Source of the DNA: Litorimonas sp964610115
GTDB taxonomy: Bacteria; Pseudomonadota; Alphaproteobacteria; Caulobacterales; Maricaulaceae
Assembly (NCBI GenBank): GCA_964610115.1
Contig: CAZSUW010000012.1
Span: 1 to 42,501 of the forward strand
DNA length: 42,501 nt
Direction: 5' to 3'
A program made the translations under genes and the position numbers. The notes beneath the pieces are model-generated. The model worked only from the letters and a program-made list of their open reading frames with translations. It made no database searches and was not told the DNA's origin. Position 1 is the stretch's first letter. Every line of letters begins with the position of its first letter. Below are positions 7,499 through 15,382 of the stretch, in pieces.

Positions 7499-9839
7499 GT
7501 TCAACAAACCCGTCCAGAACTTTCTTTTCGCCCGCCTTGTCAAATTCGACCGTTAGCTTTGTACCATCCGCTTCCATGACTTCGCCATAGCCGAATTTTT
7601 GATGAAAGACCCGCTCGCCGATTTTGTAATTGGAAGTCTTGCCTTTGGCGGGGCGGCGCACGGCATGACCTTCAATTTCTCTCGGTTCTCGACCATATTG
7701 TCGGTCTTTATTGCGTTGATAGCGTTGCCAGCCCGGAGAGGAGCGCCCGGCGCTTTGCGCATTTTGAAAGCTGCGGCCAAATTCTTCCTGGACGCGATCC
7801 ATTACAAGCGACGGATTATAGCCGCCGGACTCACTTTCCACTTCGACATGCTGGATTGGTAATTCGTCGATAAAGCGAGAGGGGAGGCTACTTTGCCAAC
7901 TGCCATAGACTTGGCGATTGGATGCGAAGTAGATTTTTGCCATTTCCCGCGCGCGCGTGATCCCGACATAGGCGAGGCGACGCTCTTCTTCGAGACCGGC
8001 GAGTCCGCTTTCATCAAGGGCGCGCTGACTCGGGAAGGTACCTTCCTCCCAGCCGGGTAAAAAGACGAGCGGAAACTCCAAACCCTTCGCCGAATGGAGT
8101 GTCATCAGGCTGATTTCATCCTCTTGCGGCCCGCTTTCCACATCGAGAACAAGACTGACATGCTCTAAATAGGCTTCCAGCGTGTCGAACTCGCCCATCG
8201 CATTGATCAGTTCTTTGAGGTTTTCTAGCCGACCTTGGCTCTTGGCATCTTTATTGTCCCTCCACATTTGCGTGTAGCCGGACTCGTCCAATATGCGTTC
8301 GGTCATTTCCGTGTGTTTGATGTTCTCTGCTTCTGCGCGCCAGCGATCCAAATCCATGATAAAGGCGCGCAGCGCGGATCGTGCCCGACCGCGAATTTCA
8401 TCAGTGCGAATCAAAGTTCGTGTGGCGCTTTCCAAGCTGACATTCATCGCGCGCGCCGCGGTTTGAAGCTTCTTGACTGTTGTCGCGCCAATTCCGCGCT
8501 TGGGCACATTGACGATCCTCTCAAAGGCGAGGTCATCGGTGTCGGATTTTAGCGTCCGCACATAAGCATGCGCATCGCGGATTTCTTGTCTTTCGAAAAA
8601 GCGTGGACCCCCAATAACCCGGTAGGGCAGTCCGAGTTGGATGAAGCGCTCCTCGAAATTGCGCATCTGACGAGACGCGCGGACAAGGATCGCGACATCG
8701 TTGTAAGACCGACCGCGCGATTTCCAGTTTTCGATCTCGCCGCTAATAATCCTAGCTTCGGCCGGTCCGTCCCAGACGCCCGCAACCGTGACTTTGTGGC
8801 CGCCTTCATCCTCGGTCCAAAGCGTCTTACCGAGCCGGTCTTTATTGGACGCGATAAGGCCAGAGGCCGCGCCTAGAATATGTTCTGTCGAGCGGTAATT
8901 TCGCTCCAGGCGAATGACAGAGGCCCCCGGAAAATCCGTTTCAAAGCGAAGGATGTTATCGACCTCTGCCCCGCGCCATCCATAGATCGATTGATCGTCA
9001 TCACCCACGCAGCAGACATTGTTGGACCCTTGGGCGAGTAATCGCAGCCATAGATACTGCGCGACATTCGTATCTTGATACTCATCGACGAGTATGTAGC
9101 GGAACTTGTCGTGGTACTTTTTCAGGATGTCAGGATGATCACGCAATAGCGTTATATTGTGTAGCAAGAGATCGCCGAAATCACAGGCGTTGAGCACTTT
9201 CAGACGGTTTTGGTAAATCTGGTAGACCTTAACGCCTTTGCCATCAGCGAAAGCAAAGCCATCATCTGCGCCCAGCCTGTCCGGCGTCAGGCCTTTATTC
9301 TTCCAGCCATCAATCAGCGCGGCCATATAACGCGCGGTCCAGCGTTTGCTGTCGATCCCTTCGGCTTCGATCACTTGCTTTAGCAAGCGAATTTGATCGT
9401 CCGTATCGAGAATGGTGTACGTACTTTTCAGGCCAATAAGTTCAGCATGGATGCGCAGAATCTTCGCTGCAATGGAATGAAATGTACCGAGCCAAGGCAG
9501 GCCCTCAACCGCTTCGCCAATCGCCTGACCCACACGTTCGCGCATTTCCCGCGCGGCCTTATTCGTGAAGGTCACGCAGAGGATTTGGCTCGGGAAGGCG
9601 AGGCGTTGGTTGAGTATATGCGCGAGCCGCGTGGTCAATACGCGGGTTTTGCCCGTGCCAGCCCCCGCTAAGACCAGAAGTGGGCCTTCCGTCGTTAGCA
9701 CGGCTTGGCGTTGTTCTGGGTTCAGGCCGTCTAGGTAGCGAGCCTCCTCGACTGCCGCAGGGCGGACCATGGCGCGCTGACTGATTGAGCCAGCACGGGG
9801 CGCGGGAGGCGCAGGTTCAAATGATTCGGGTCGGTTCAC
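7482..9839 (-). CDS. uvrD: ATP-dependent DNA helicase UvrD/PcrA (superfamily 1)
   Basis: A 3'-5' DNA helicase used in nucleotide-excision and mismatch repair and in clearing stalled complexes. Motifs appear in order: LNPEQRQAV (Q motif), AGAGTGKT (Walker A), LVDEYQDTN (Walker B), GDDDQSIYGWRGA (motif III), and later LMTLHSAKGLEF and VGITRAR. The C-terminus (KIGERVFHQKFGYGEVMEADG) is the Tudor-like RNA-polymerase-binding module of UvrD/PcrA. The start is not settled by a Shine-Dalgarno: GTG 9839 gives an N-terminal tail of the length I expect in alphaproteobacteria, ATG 9770 is shorter, and ATG 9914 adds a Cys/Ser-rich piece that looks non-coding. Confidence 0.95.
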   Translation of the reverse strand: MNRPESFEPAPPAPRAGSISQRAMVRPAAVEEARYLDGLNPEQRQAVLTTEGPLLVLAGAGTGKTRVLTTRLAHILNQRLAFPSQILCVTFTNKAAREMRERVGQAIGEAVEGLPWLGTFHSIAAKILRIHAELIGLKSTYTILDTDDQIRLLKQVIEAEGIDSKRWTARYMAALIDGWKNKGLTPDRLGADDGFAFADGKGVKVYQIYQNRLKVLNACDFGDLLLHNITLLRDHPDILKKYHDKFRYILVDEYQDTNVAQYLWLRLLAQGSNNVCCVGDDDQSIYGWRGAEVDNILRFETDFPGASVIRLERNYRSTEHILGAASGLIASNKDRLGKTLWTEDEGGHKVTVAGVWDGPAEARIISGEIENWKSRGRSYNDVAILVRASRQMRNFEERFIQLGLPYRVIGGPRFFERQEIRDAHAYVRTLKSDTDDLAFERIVNVPKRGIGATTVKKLQTAARAMNVSLESATRTLIRTDEIRGRARSALRAFIMDLDRWRAEAENIKHTEMTERILDESGYTQMWRDNKDAKSQGRLENLKELINAMGEFDTLEAYLEHVSLVLDVESGPQEDEISLMTLHSAKGLEFPLVFLPGWEEGTFPSQRALDESGLAGLEEERRLAYVGITRAREMAKIYFASNRQVYGSWQSSLPSRFIDELPIQHVEVESESGGYNPSLVMDRVQEEFGRSFQNAQSAGRSSPGWQRYQRNKDRQYGREPREIEGHAVRRPAKGKTSNYKIGERVFHQKFGYGEVMEADGTKLTVEFDKAGEKKVLDGFVERASAI

Positions 9840-9977
9840 GATGGGCGGAACATAGGGGCAACTATGAGGAGTGGCGAGGCTTGAGTTGCAGAAAGAACGG
9901 CGCAGTTTCCGCATGGAGATTCGCGTTTTAGGCTAAATTGTTTGCGGGCTAGGACGGAAAAGCGATAGTCGATCTCT

Positions 9978-10706
9978 ATGCTACGGTTTCTTCTTGGGTT
10001 TACACTTGCGGCTTTGATGGGGTTTAGCGCCGCCGCGCAGGAATTTGATGAGATTATTGTCACAGGAAGCCGGATAGCCGAAGACCTGCCGGGGCAGATT
10101 TTGATTGTGCCGGGCGATAACCTCTTGCTGGAAGTGGCTGTCGAAAGCGATGATCGGGACGGGATTACCCGGTACCGCGAAATCACAGAAACCATCCAAT
10201 CCATGTTAGCGGCCGCTGAAGAGGACGACACAATCGAAATTTCCTTTGTCGATGGGAATATTGTTCGCCCGCTTTCGCCCGCTCTGTTCGATGAGGCCGT
10301 GCGCGGTGGTTCACGCCCAGATACCTCGATCGCTTTCCTGCAGGTGAAAACACCGATTCCGGATAATGTGCCCGATGCGTTTGCGCTGGCGACCGAATTG
10401 CAGTCCTTTATTGATACGATTGAGGAAAAAGGCCGCGTGACTGTTGAGGCGACCGATGAAGTCACAGTGAGTGTCGTCAATCCAAACCAATATAGACCCA
10501 GAGTTCTTGGATTGATCACCCGTGAAATTCGCGCCGTGACAGAGGCTATGGGGCCGAATTATCGCGCCACACTGACGGGTATTCATGGGGAATTGAAAAG
10601 CCTACGCGCGGGCGATCTAAGCCTTGGGTTTTATTTGCCTTACACCTATGAAATCATCCCGGACACAATCCATAAGATTGAGCGTCATGTAGACGAAGAC
10701 TATTAG
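9978..10706 (+). CDS. Secreted protein of unknown function with TonB-box-like N-terminus
   Basis: A 242-residue protein starting with a clear Sec signal peptide (MLRFLLGFTLAALMGFSAAAQ). Directly after the predicted cleavage comes EFDEIIVTGSR, nearly identical to the start of mature TonB-dependent receptors, but there is no room for plug and barrel. The rest alternates strands and helices (for example TRYREITETIQSML, RPDTSIAFLQVKTPI, TVSVVNPNQYRP), with a proline-tyrosine-rich end (FYLPYTYEIIPD). I do not recognise a named domain; the strand-helix repeat recalls SIMPL/DUF541-like folds, without firm support. It is divergent from uvrD and followed by the NifU-like gene after 18 bases. Confidence 0.75.
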   Translation: MLRFLLGFTLAALMGFSAAAQEFDEIIVTGSRIAEDLPGQILIVPGDNLLLEVAVESDDRDGITRYREITETIQSMLAAAEEDDTIEISFVDGNIVRPLSPALFDEAVRGGSRPDTSIAFLQVKTPIPDNVPDAFALATELQSFIDTIEEKGRVTVEATDEVTVSVVNPNQYRPRVLGLITREIRAVTEAMGPNYRATLTGIHGELKSLRAGDLSLGFYLPYTYEIIPDTIHKIERHVDEDY

Positions 10707-10730
10707 CGCCCCTACATAAGGGGTGTGCTA
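10704..10730 (+). promoter_or_regulatory. Hairpin covering stop codon and start region between two genes
   Basis: CCCCT (10709-10713) pairs with AGGGG (10719-10723) around loop ACATA, and TAGC (10704-10707) faces GCTA (10727-10730). It spans the stop of the secreted-protein gene and the GTG (10725) of the NifU-like gene and hides the only purine-rich Shine-Dalgarno-like stretch (AAGGGG). This suggests that the second gene is translated only when ribosomes from the first open the hairpin. Confidence 0.45.
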
Positions 10731-11159
10731 GACGATCTATATAGTACTGATATTCTTGGCCTAGCGGGACAGTTGCGAGCCGAACGCCTGACAGAGCCGC
10801 ACGGGACAGCGCGTGTGATAAGTAAGCTTTGCGGCTCGGAACTTGAAATAGACGTCGAAATGGACGGCGCAGTTGTCAAAGATGCGGCGGTTCGCGTGCG
10901 GGCTTGCGCCCTGGGGCAGGCAAGCGCGGCGATCCTAATGGGTGCGATCAACGGTGCTACCCTTGAAGAGTTGAAAGCCGCTCGCGACGCTCTTTGGAAA
11001 ATGTTAAAGGACGGCGGAAATCCACCTGAAGGACGATATTCAGGACTCACCGCGCTGGCGAGCGTAAGAGCTTATCCGGCTCGACATCAAAGCGTCATGC
11101 TCGCTTGGGACGGGGCGTTGAAGGCGGTCCAGAGCGCATCGTCGAGCAGCGGAGCATAG
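10725..11159 (+). CDS. NifU/IscU-like iron-sulfur cluster scaffold family protein
   Basis: 144 residues resembling the NifU N-terminal (IscU) fold. Two of the usual three cluster-ligand cysteines are present, in SKLCGSEL (about 36) and VRACALGQAS (about 63); at the third position the sequence reads ARHQSVMLAW, with Ser in place of Cys. The aspartate normally next to the first Cys is also missing. As I recall, the common alphaproteobacterial subfamily of this protein shares this pattern, so it may hold a cluster differently or act as a carrier. GTG 10725 matches the usual family N-terminus (LDDLYSTDILGLAG), although the AAGGGG is only one base away and is buried in a hairpin. Confidence 0.8.
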   Translation: MLDDLYSTDILGLAGQLRAERLTEPHGTARVISKLCGSELEIDVEMDGAVVKDAAVRVRACALGQASAAILMGAINGATLEELKAARDALWKMLKDGGNPPEGRYSGLTALASVRAYPARHQSVMLAWDGALKAVQSASSSSGA

Positions 11160-11280
11160 ATGTGACAACGACATATCCCTCGCTCTGGGTGGTAGGGTCC
11201 TATCTGAGCGTTGATGCCGTTGTCAGCCTTAAGGATCGCTTCGATAGTGCCGAACTGTCTGTGACATTGAAAGTCGTGCC

Positions 11281-11790
11281 TCAGCCCGCGTTCGAGACAT
11301 CCTCGCGGTAGTTTTCTAGAACGATTGGCCAAGTTTTGGCAAAATAATCGCGTCCTTCTGACCACTTTTCTCCGTGGCCGAACCCTGTGTGAAATAGTCG
11401 GATACGTGTTTTCTCATCACCGACCGGTTCGAACAGGATCTGCACGACGGTTAGGTGCGGCCGGATTTCAGGCATGTAAGGCGGCATAGCCCAGGTAAAG
11501 GATAACATACGGCCCTCTTGGAGGGCGAGTATGCGGCCTTCATCATTCCCGCAGGACCCTTTCGGGGCATCTGGTGCGAAGCAAAGTTCGTAGAGGCCTC
11601 CAGGCTGCGCTTCTATCGTGGCTGTCGCGGCGAAAAAATCGTCTATGCGGTCAGCGACTGTCCAATCCGTATAGGCTTGAGCAGGAGATGTCTCCACCGT
11701 GGTTTCAGTATAAACCATGGGGCGTAGCTGCGCGGCGGCGGGCGTCGCGCAAAAAGCGATCATCAAAAAAGCGGGAACGATCCTGCGCAT
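11281..11790 (-). CDS. Exported SRPBCC (AHSA1/START-like) domain protein
   Basis: 169 residues: Sec signal peptide (MRRIVPAFLMIAFCATPAAAQ) followed by one SRPBCC helix-grip domain. The segment TTVETSPAQAYTDWTVADRIDDFF and the GFGHGEKWSEGRDYFAKTWPIVLENY ending are typical of the AHSA1 (activator of Hsp90-like) branch, which usually is cytoplasmic and binds hydrophobic ligands. Export makes an Hsp90 link unlikely; binding of a lipid-like ligand in the periplasm is inference. It follows the DUF547 gene on the same strand after 62 bases and converges with the NifU-like gene, leaving about 120 non-coding bases (11160-11280). Confidence 0.8.
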   Translation of the reverse strand: MRRIVPAFLMIAFCATPAAAQLRPMVYTETTVETSPAQAYTDWTVADRIDDFFAATATIEAQPGGLYELCFAPDAPKGSCGNDEGRILALQEGRMLSFTWAMPPYMPEIRPHLTVVQILFEPVGDEKTRIRLFHTGFGHGEKWSEGRDYFAKTWPIVLENYREDVSNAG

Positions 11791-11852
11791 AATCTATGTT
11801 ACCTGACAATCAGGCTGAAGTCATGGTCGAAAACGGTCTGAGACGGGCGTCT

Positions 11853-13046
11853 CTATTCGACCTCTGGTGGCTCCGTTTGTTCAGGGTCGGTCTCAATATC
11901 TTCAATAATGACGACGCCCGAAAGACCGTTGCGGCGCAGTTCTTCGCGTTTCTGTCGATGTTCACGTAGAGCGCGGTCGATTGTTGAATTGTTGCTGCCC
12001 CAAGATCGCGCATCTTGTGACACGACATTGCTAATAGGTCTGCGATTGCCATCACCTGCGGTTAGGTCAGCAATAACGTCTTCATAGCTAGCCACCTTCA
12101 AAAAGCCTGTCCCGTCATTAAGGTCTGAACTTGTTTCGCCGTGCGCATATTGTTTCAGATGCGCCCGGACATTCTTCTCGAAATCAGGGAAGTAGTAAGG
12201 GGCGGCATCTTTATAGAGCCGGGACACATGCACAGCATTGTTGCGTAACTCAACGGCTCGCAGTGAGTTTACAAACTCATCGGCGGAATAGGTCAAAACC
12301 GAAAAGACGTTGTCACCTGTAAACGCCTTACGTTGGATTGAAGGTGAGCCGACATCGCCGTGGAAAAAACCGTAAATGACACGGGGGTCCCGCCAATGGC
12401 GATAGACAATGTTCTCGCGAATATCCCGAAGCGAAAGGGCAATGCCGTCAATTGTCGCGAGCTTTGTGTCGTGTAAACGCAGCCCATCTTCGCCTTTAAT
12501 GCGTGAGGGATTGGAGACCGGGTAATCTTCGGCAATCGTTGTGATGATCAGTGCGTTATGAAGGTTAAGCCAGTAGGCGAGTTGCTCATTCCGAGGCAAA
12601 GACGGAATATCAACCCGGTTGCCGACTTCGATCAGGTCTTGGACGTATAACTCAAGATTGTCCTGGAACTCATCCTTCATGAATTCATAGACGATGCGAT
12701 TACCTTCCATTCGGTAAGGTGATGTGTGACCGTGCACGAAACGCGAGCCGACAAGGGCTTGCGGTCTACGTGCGCGTTTACGCAAGCTTGGGCCGCCATA
12801 TAAGACAAATTCTTTTAAGGCAGCATCCCAAATATCGAAATCAATACGTTGGCTGCTAGTTGCCCGTGGCGTGAAATGTTGGGTAATCGAAACCTCATTG
12901 TGAGCGTTCGCTAACGCAGGCGTGGCTTGCAGGGTTTGAACAGTCTGAGCTGTCGCGGTTAAGGGCAAGCTGAGAAGGGCCGCTGTACCGACTGCGACTA
13001 ACGAAAAAGAAGGGCGCTTAAAATTTGTCATAAGGTTGCGTACCAC
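11853..13046 (-). CDS. Exported DUF547 domain protein
   Basis: A 397-residue protein with a signal peptide (hydrophobic FSLVAVGTAALLSLPLTATAQ) and a central DUF547 domain marked by NEQLAYWLNLHNALIITTIAEDYPV, ALSLRDIRENIV and HVSRLYKDAAPYYFPDF. DUF547 proteins are widespread and uncharacterised; the conserved Asn, His and Asp residues have been taken to hint at an enzyme. The C-terminal 60 residues are polar and probably unstructured. GTG 13046 is preferred over ATG 13031 because GGAG lies 8 bases before the GTG. A perfect palindrome lies just upstream, probably an operator. Confidence 0.85.
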   Translation of the reverse strand: MVRNLMTNFKRPSFSLVAVGTAALLSLPLTATAQTVQTLQATPALANAHNEVSITQHFTPRATSSQRIDFDIWDAALKEFVLYGGPSLRKRARRPQALVGSRFVHGHTSPYRMEGNRIVYEFMKDEFQDNLELYVQDLIEVGNRVDIPSLPRNEQLAYWLNLHNALIITTIAEDYPVSNPSRIKGEDGLRLHDTKLATIDGIALSLRDIRENIVYRHWRDPRVIYGFFHGDVGSPSIQRKAFTGDNVFSVLTYSADEFVNSLRAVELRNNAVHVSRLYKDAAPYYFPDFEKNVRAHLKQYAHGETSSDLNDGTGFLKVASYEDVIADLTAGDGNRRPISNVVSQDARSWGSNNSTIDRALREHRQKREELRRNGLSGVVIIEDIETDPEQTEPPEVE

Positions 13047-13054
13047 GATTACAG

Positions 13055-13058
13055 CTCC
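13055..13058 (-). promoter_or_regulatory. Ribosome binding site deciding the GTG start of the DUF547 gene
   Basis: GGAG on the minus strand ends 8 bases before GTG 13046; the alternative ATG at 13031 has no comparable site. Confidence 0.65.
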
Positions 13059-13067
13059 AATTTCAAG

Positions 13068-13092
13068 AAAATTATCGATAAACGATAATTTT
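13068..13092. promoter_or_regulatory. Perfect 10-bp inverted repeat, probable operator
   Basis: AAAATTATCG (13068-13077) and CGATAATTTT (13083-13092) flank ATAAA. It lies 22-46 bases upstream of the DUF547 start codon, where a repressor or activator dimer would bind. There is no T-run or gene end here, so it is not a terminator for the DUF547 gene. The regulator is unknown. Confidence 0.55.
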
Positions 13093-13186
13093 ACTCAGGT
13101 TGAAAGTGAGCCGTGAAATGCGTTCTCTCTGTTTTTGAACGATAGTTTCAATACGTCTTGGCTCAGAATAAGTTTCCAACTAAGAC

Positions 13187-13211
13187 AAAAAAACCCGCTT
13201 GAAGCGGGTTT
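13187..13211 (-). terminator. Rho-independent terminator of the atp F0 operon
   Basis: AAACCCGC (13191-13198) pairs with GCGGGTTT (13204-13211) around TTGAA; on the minus strand the hairpin is followed by seven T (complement of 13187-13193). It stands 28 bases after the stop of atpF. Confidence 0.9.
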
Positions 13212-13238
13212 GTCGATAGAACCGAGACGTAATCGCGA

Positions 13239-13763
13239 TTAATTAAGAGCGTCACCGATTTGGGTAAGTCCGTCTTTGAAGAATCGCGACTTATCTGCGG
13301 CTGTTAGCTTGGACCGCATCAAATCTTCAGCGGCATTGACGGCAAGATCTGCCGCTTTTGCGCGAACCTCTGCGAGCGCTTGGGCTTCAGCTGATGCAAT
13401 TTTGGCTTCTGCTTGGGCTGTGCGCCGTTCAATACGGTCAGAGAGATCGGCGCGCGCCTTTGTCGCCATAACTTCGGCGTCGTGACGTGCGCGTTCAACA
13501 ATCTCTTTAGCCTGCTCTTCGGCTTCGGCCTGCTTGCGTTGATAAGACGCGAGAAGCGTTTGCGCTTCTTCACGCAAACGGCGCGCTTCGTCTAGCTCAT
13601 CAGAAATGGCTTGCGCGCGGGAGTCCAATGCACCCCCCATGGCCTTGAACGCCCCTTTCCACAAAAGAAGGACAAAAAACAGAATGAGGGGGATAAGAAC
13701 CCAGAACTCAGATTGCAGGTAAAAAGGTTTTCCAGGTGTTGCGTAAATAAGCTCAAAGGTCAT
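13239..13763 (-). CDS. atpF: F0F1 ATP synthase subunit b
   Basis: 174 residues: one N-terminal membrane helix (FWVLIPLILFFVLLLW, about 22-37) and a long charged coiled coil (ALDSRAQAISDELDEARRLREEAQTL onward), the peripheral stator stalk that holds F1 against the a subunit. It is the last gene of the operon, four bases after b', with GGAAGGG at the end of b' acting as ribosome binding site. A terminator follows. In alphaproteobacteria b and b' form a heterodimer. Confidence 0.95.
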   Translation of the reverse strand: MTFELIYATPGKPFYLQSEFWVLIPLILFFVLLLWKGAFKAMGGALDSRAQAISDELDEARRLREEAQTLLASYQRKQAEAEEQAKEIVERARHDAEVMATKARADLSDRIERRTAQAEAKIASAEAQALAEVRAKAADLAVNAAEDLMRSKLTAADKSRFFKDGLTQIGDALN

Positions 13764-13767
13764 GAGA

Positions 13768-14295
13768 CTAACCCTTCCGAACTGCGGCGAGAACGGTTTT
13801 CGTCGGCACAGATTTACCGGTCAGTTCTGATATCAATGATGTGGCGACATCTGCCGCGACGTCATCGAGTTTGGATAAGGCCCCCGCTTTAATAGCTTTT
13901 ATGCGCGCTTCGGCCAATTCAGCTTGTGAATCGGCCTCCGCATCAGCCGCAGCTAATTCGGCCGCGACTTCCTCATCTATGGAACGGCGCGTTGACTCCG
14001 CAACATTGTTGGCCTTGGCTCGGGCGTCGCGGAGTGACGTGTTGTAGGCTTTTTCGGCCTCTTCCGCCTCTCGTTGCATGCGAGACGCCGAATCGAGGTC
14101 ATCGGCGACGCGGTCAGAGCGCGTCGCGATCGTGTCGCGAAGCGCAGGAAGGATAAAACGCGACAGCGCGAAGTAGAGCACAGCAAAGCAGATAATCAGC
14201 CAGAAAATCTGGCTGGCCCAACTACTAACGTCAAGCTGAGGCATGCCAATTGATGCAGTGGCCGCGTCTTCATATTTTGCAGGTTCAGCTAACAT
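13768..14295 (-). CDS. atpF2: F0F1 ATP synthase subunit b'
   Basis: 175 residues. It has a short N-terminal tail, one membrane helix (IFWLIICFAVLYFALSRFILP, about 30-50) and a long Ala/Glu/Arg coiled coil. It is the second, diverged b-type stator subunit characteristic of photosynthetic bacteria and alphaproteobacteria, located as usual between c and b. GAGGG about 9 bases upstream supports ATG 14295. Confidence 0.93.
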   Translation of the reverse strand: MLAEPAKYEDAATASIGMPQLDVSSWASQIFWLIICFAVLYFALSRFILPALRDTIATRSDRVADDLDSASRMQREAEEAEKAYNTSLRDARAKANNVAESTRRSIDEEVAAELAAADAEADSQAELAEARIKAIKAGALSKLDDVAADVATSLISELTGKSVPTKTVLAAVRKG

Positions 14296-14334
14296 AGGCT
14301 GTGCCCTCTATGAGGTTTTGGTCAGTCTTGTTGC

Positions 14335-14562
14335 TTAGAAAGCAAACAGGATGATCATTGCCAGAACGAAGCCAAACAGGCCTGTCGCTTCACAAAGCGC
14401 GAAGCCGAGCAGCAGGTTGGTGCGCTGGCCGGCAGCGGCAGATGGGTTGCGCAATGCCCCTTCCAGATATTTCGAGAAGATCGAACCGATACCAAGGCCG
14501 GCACCGACGAGCGCGAATGATGCCAGACCAGCACCGATGAATTTTGCGGCTTCTGCTTCCAT
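14335..14562 (-). CDS. atpE: F0F1 ATP synthase subunit c
   Basis: 75 residues, a hairpin of two membrane helices. Helix one carries the glycine pattern GAGLGIGSIF, the polar loop is RNPSAAAGQ, and helix two has the ion-binding glutamate in CEATGLFGF (about 58). A Glu with no sodium-type polar cluster around it points to proton coupling. Forms the rotor ring. GGAG about 9 bases upstream. Confidence 0.97.
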   Translation of the reverse strand: MEAEAAKFIGAGLASFALVGAGLGIGSIFSKYLEGALRNPSAAAGQRTNLLLGFALCEATGLFGFVLAMIILFAF

Positions 14563-14617
14563 GATGGATTCTCCGTTTTAAGCAGTCACTATTGTCGTGA
14601 GGGGTGGGTGTTAGGGG

Positions 14618-15370
14618 TTAGTGGTGTTCGACGTGGTAAACGTCATTGAGGTAAACACAGGTCAGGATGGCGAAAACAAAGGCCTGAAGTGCGGCGACGA
14701 GAAATTCCAGTGCGACGATCGCCATCGTCGCGAAAACGGGTAGGATGATTCCGAGGGCTGTAATGCCGCCCTTTGTCGCCAGATAGGCAGCAAAGATAGC
14801 GAATAGCTTCAGCATGATGTGTCCGGCTGTCATATTGGCGAACAGTCGTACGGCCAGTGTAATCGGGCGCGCGAGGAAAGAGACAATCTCAATCGGGACA
14901 ATGATAGCGTACATAAAGGCCGGCAAACCTGCTGGCGCAAAGAGTTTGAACCAACCTAGCCCGTTTTTGTAAATGCCAGCCACGATAACCACGAGGATCG
15001 TAAAGACGGCCATTGCCGCTGTTACGGCAAGGTGAGAGGTCGTAGTAAATGCATAAGGGTTCATGCCGATCAGATTTGCGGCGAGGATGAAGAAAAACAG
15101 TGTAAAAATGAACGGCATGAAGCGCATGGCTTCGGGACCGACAGTGTCTCGCACCATATCCGCTATGAATTCATAGCAAAGCTCGCCGAGGCTCTGCATA
15201 CGGCCAGGGATCAGCTTTTTTTGAAGTGTCAGTAGGAAAAAGACGACGATCAGAATGACCGATATGACCATCCAGAAGGCGCTATTCGTCCAGCTAATCT
15301 GCTGACCGAAGATCGTAAACAAGTCGACTTCACGGTCGATCTTGAACTGGTCCATGGGGCTCGATGCCAC
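14618..15370 (-). CDS. atpB: F0F1 ATP synthase subunit a
   Basis: 250 residues with five to six membrane helices. The essential arginine is in ITLAVRLFANMTAGH in the penultimate helix, and the C-terminal EFLVAALQAFVFAILTCVYLND helix completes the proton half-channels. GTG 15370 is chosen because GAGGAG lies 6 bases upstream, directly abutting the atpI stop; ATG 15355 would lose five residues. Works with the c ring in the inner membrane. Confidence 0.96.
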   Translation of the reverse strand: MASSPMDQFKIDREVDLFTIFGQQISWTNSAFWMVISVILIVVFFLLTLQKKLIPGRMQSLGELCYEFIADMVRDTVGPEAMRFMPFIFTLFFFILAANLIGMNPYAFTTTSHLAVTAAMAVFTILVVIVAGIYKNGLGWFKLFAPAGLPAFMYAIIVPIEIVSFLARPITLAVRLFANMTAGHIMLKLFAIFAAYLATKGGITALGIILPVFATMAIVALEFLVAALQAFVFAILTCVYLNDVYHVEHH

Positions 15371-15376
15371 GTCCCG

Positions 15377-15382
15377 CTCCTC
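15377..15382 (-). promoter_or_regulatory. Ribosome binding site of atpB
   Basis: GAGGAG on the minus strand, 6 bases before GTG 15370 and touching the TAA of atpI, implying coupled translation. Confidence 0.7.

Noticed and set aside
9836..10519. 227-residue frame antisense to the secreted protein gene
   Set aside because: Shadow frame: serine- and arginine-rich, no domain, while the opposite strand has a signal peptide and a coherent protein.
11162..11311. Possible 49-codon plus-strand frame after the NifU-like gene
   Set aside because: GTG start with no ribosome site, overlaps the SRPBCC gene end, and no recognisable pattern.
11840..11853. GAGAC-GGGC-GTCTC hairpin at the DUF547 gene end
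   Set aside because: Short stem overlapping the stop codon and no immediate T-run; not good enough to call a terminator.
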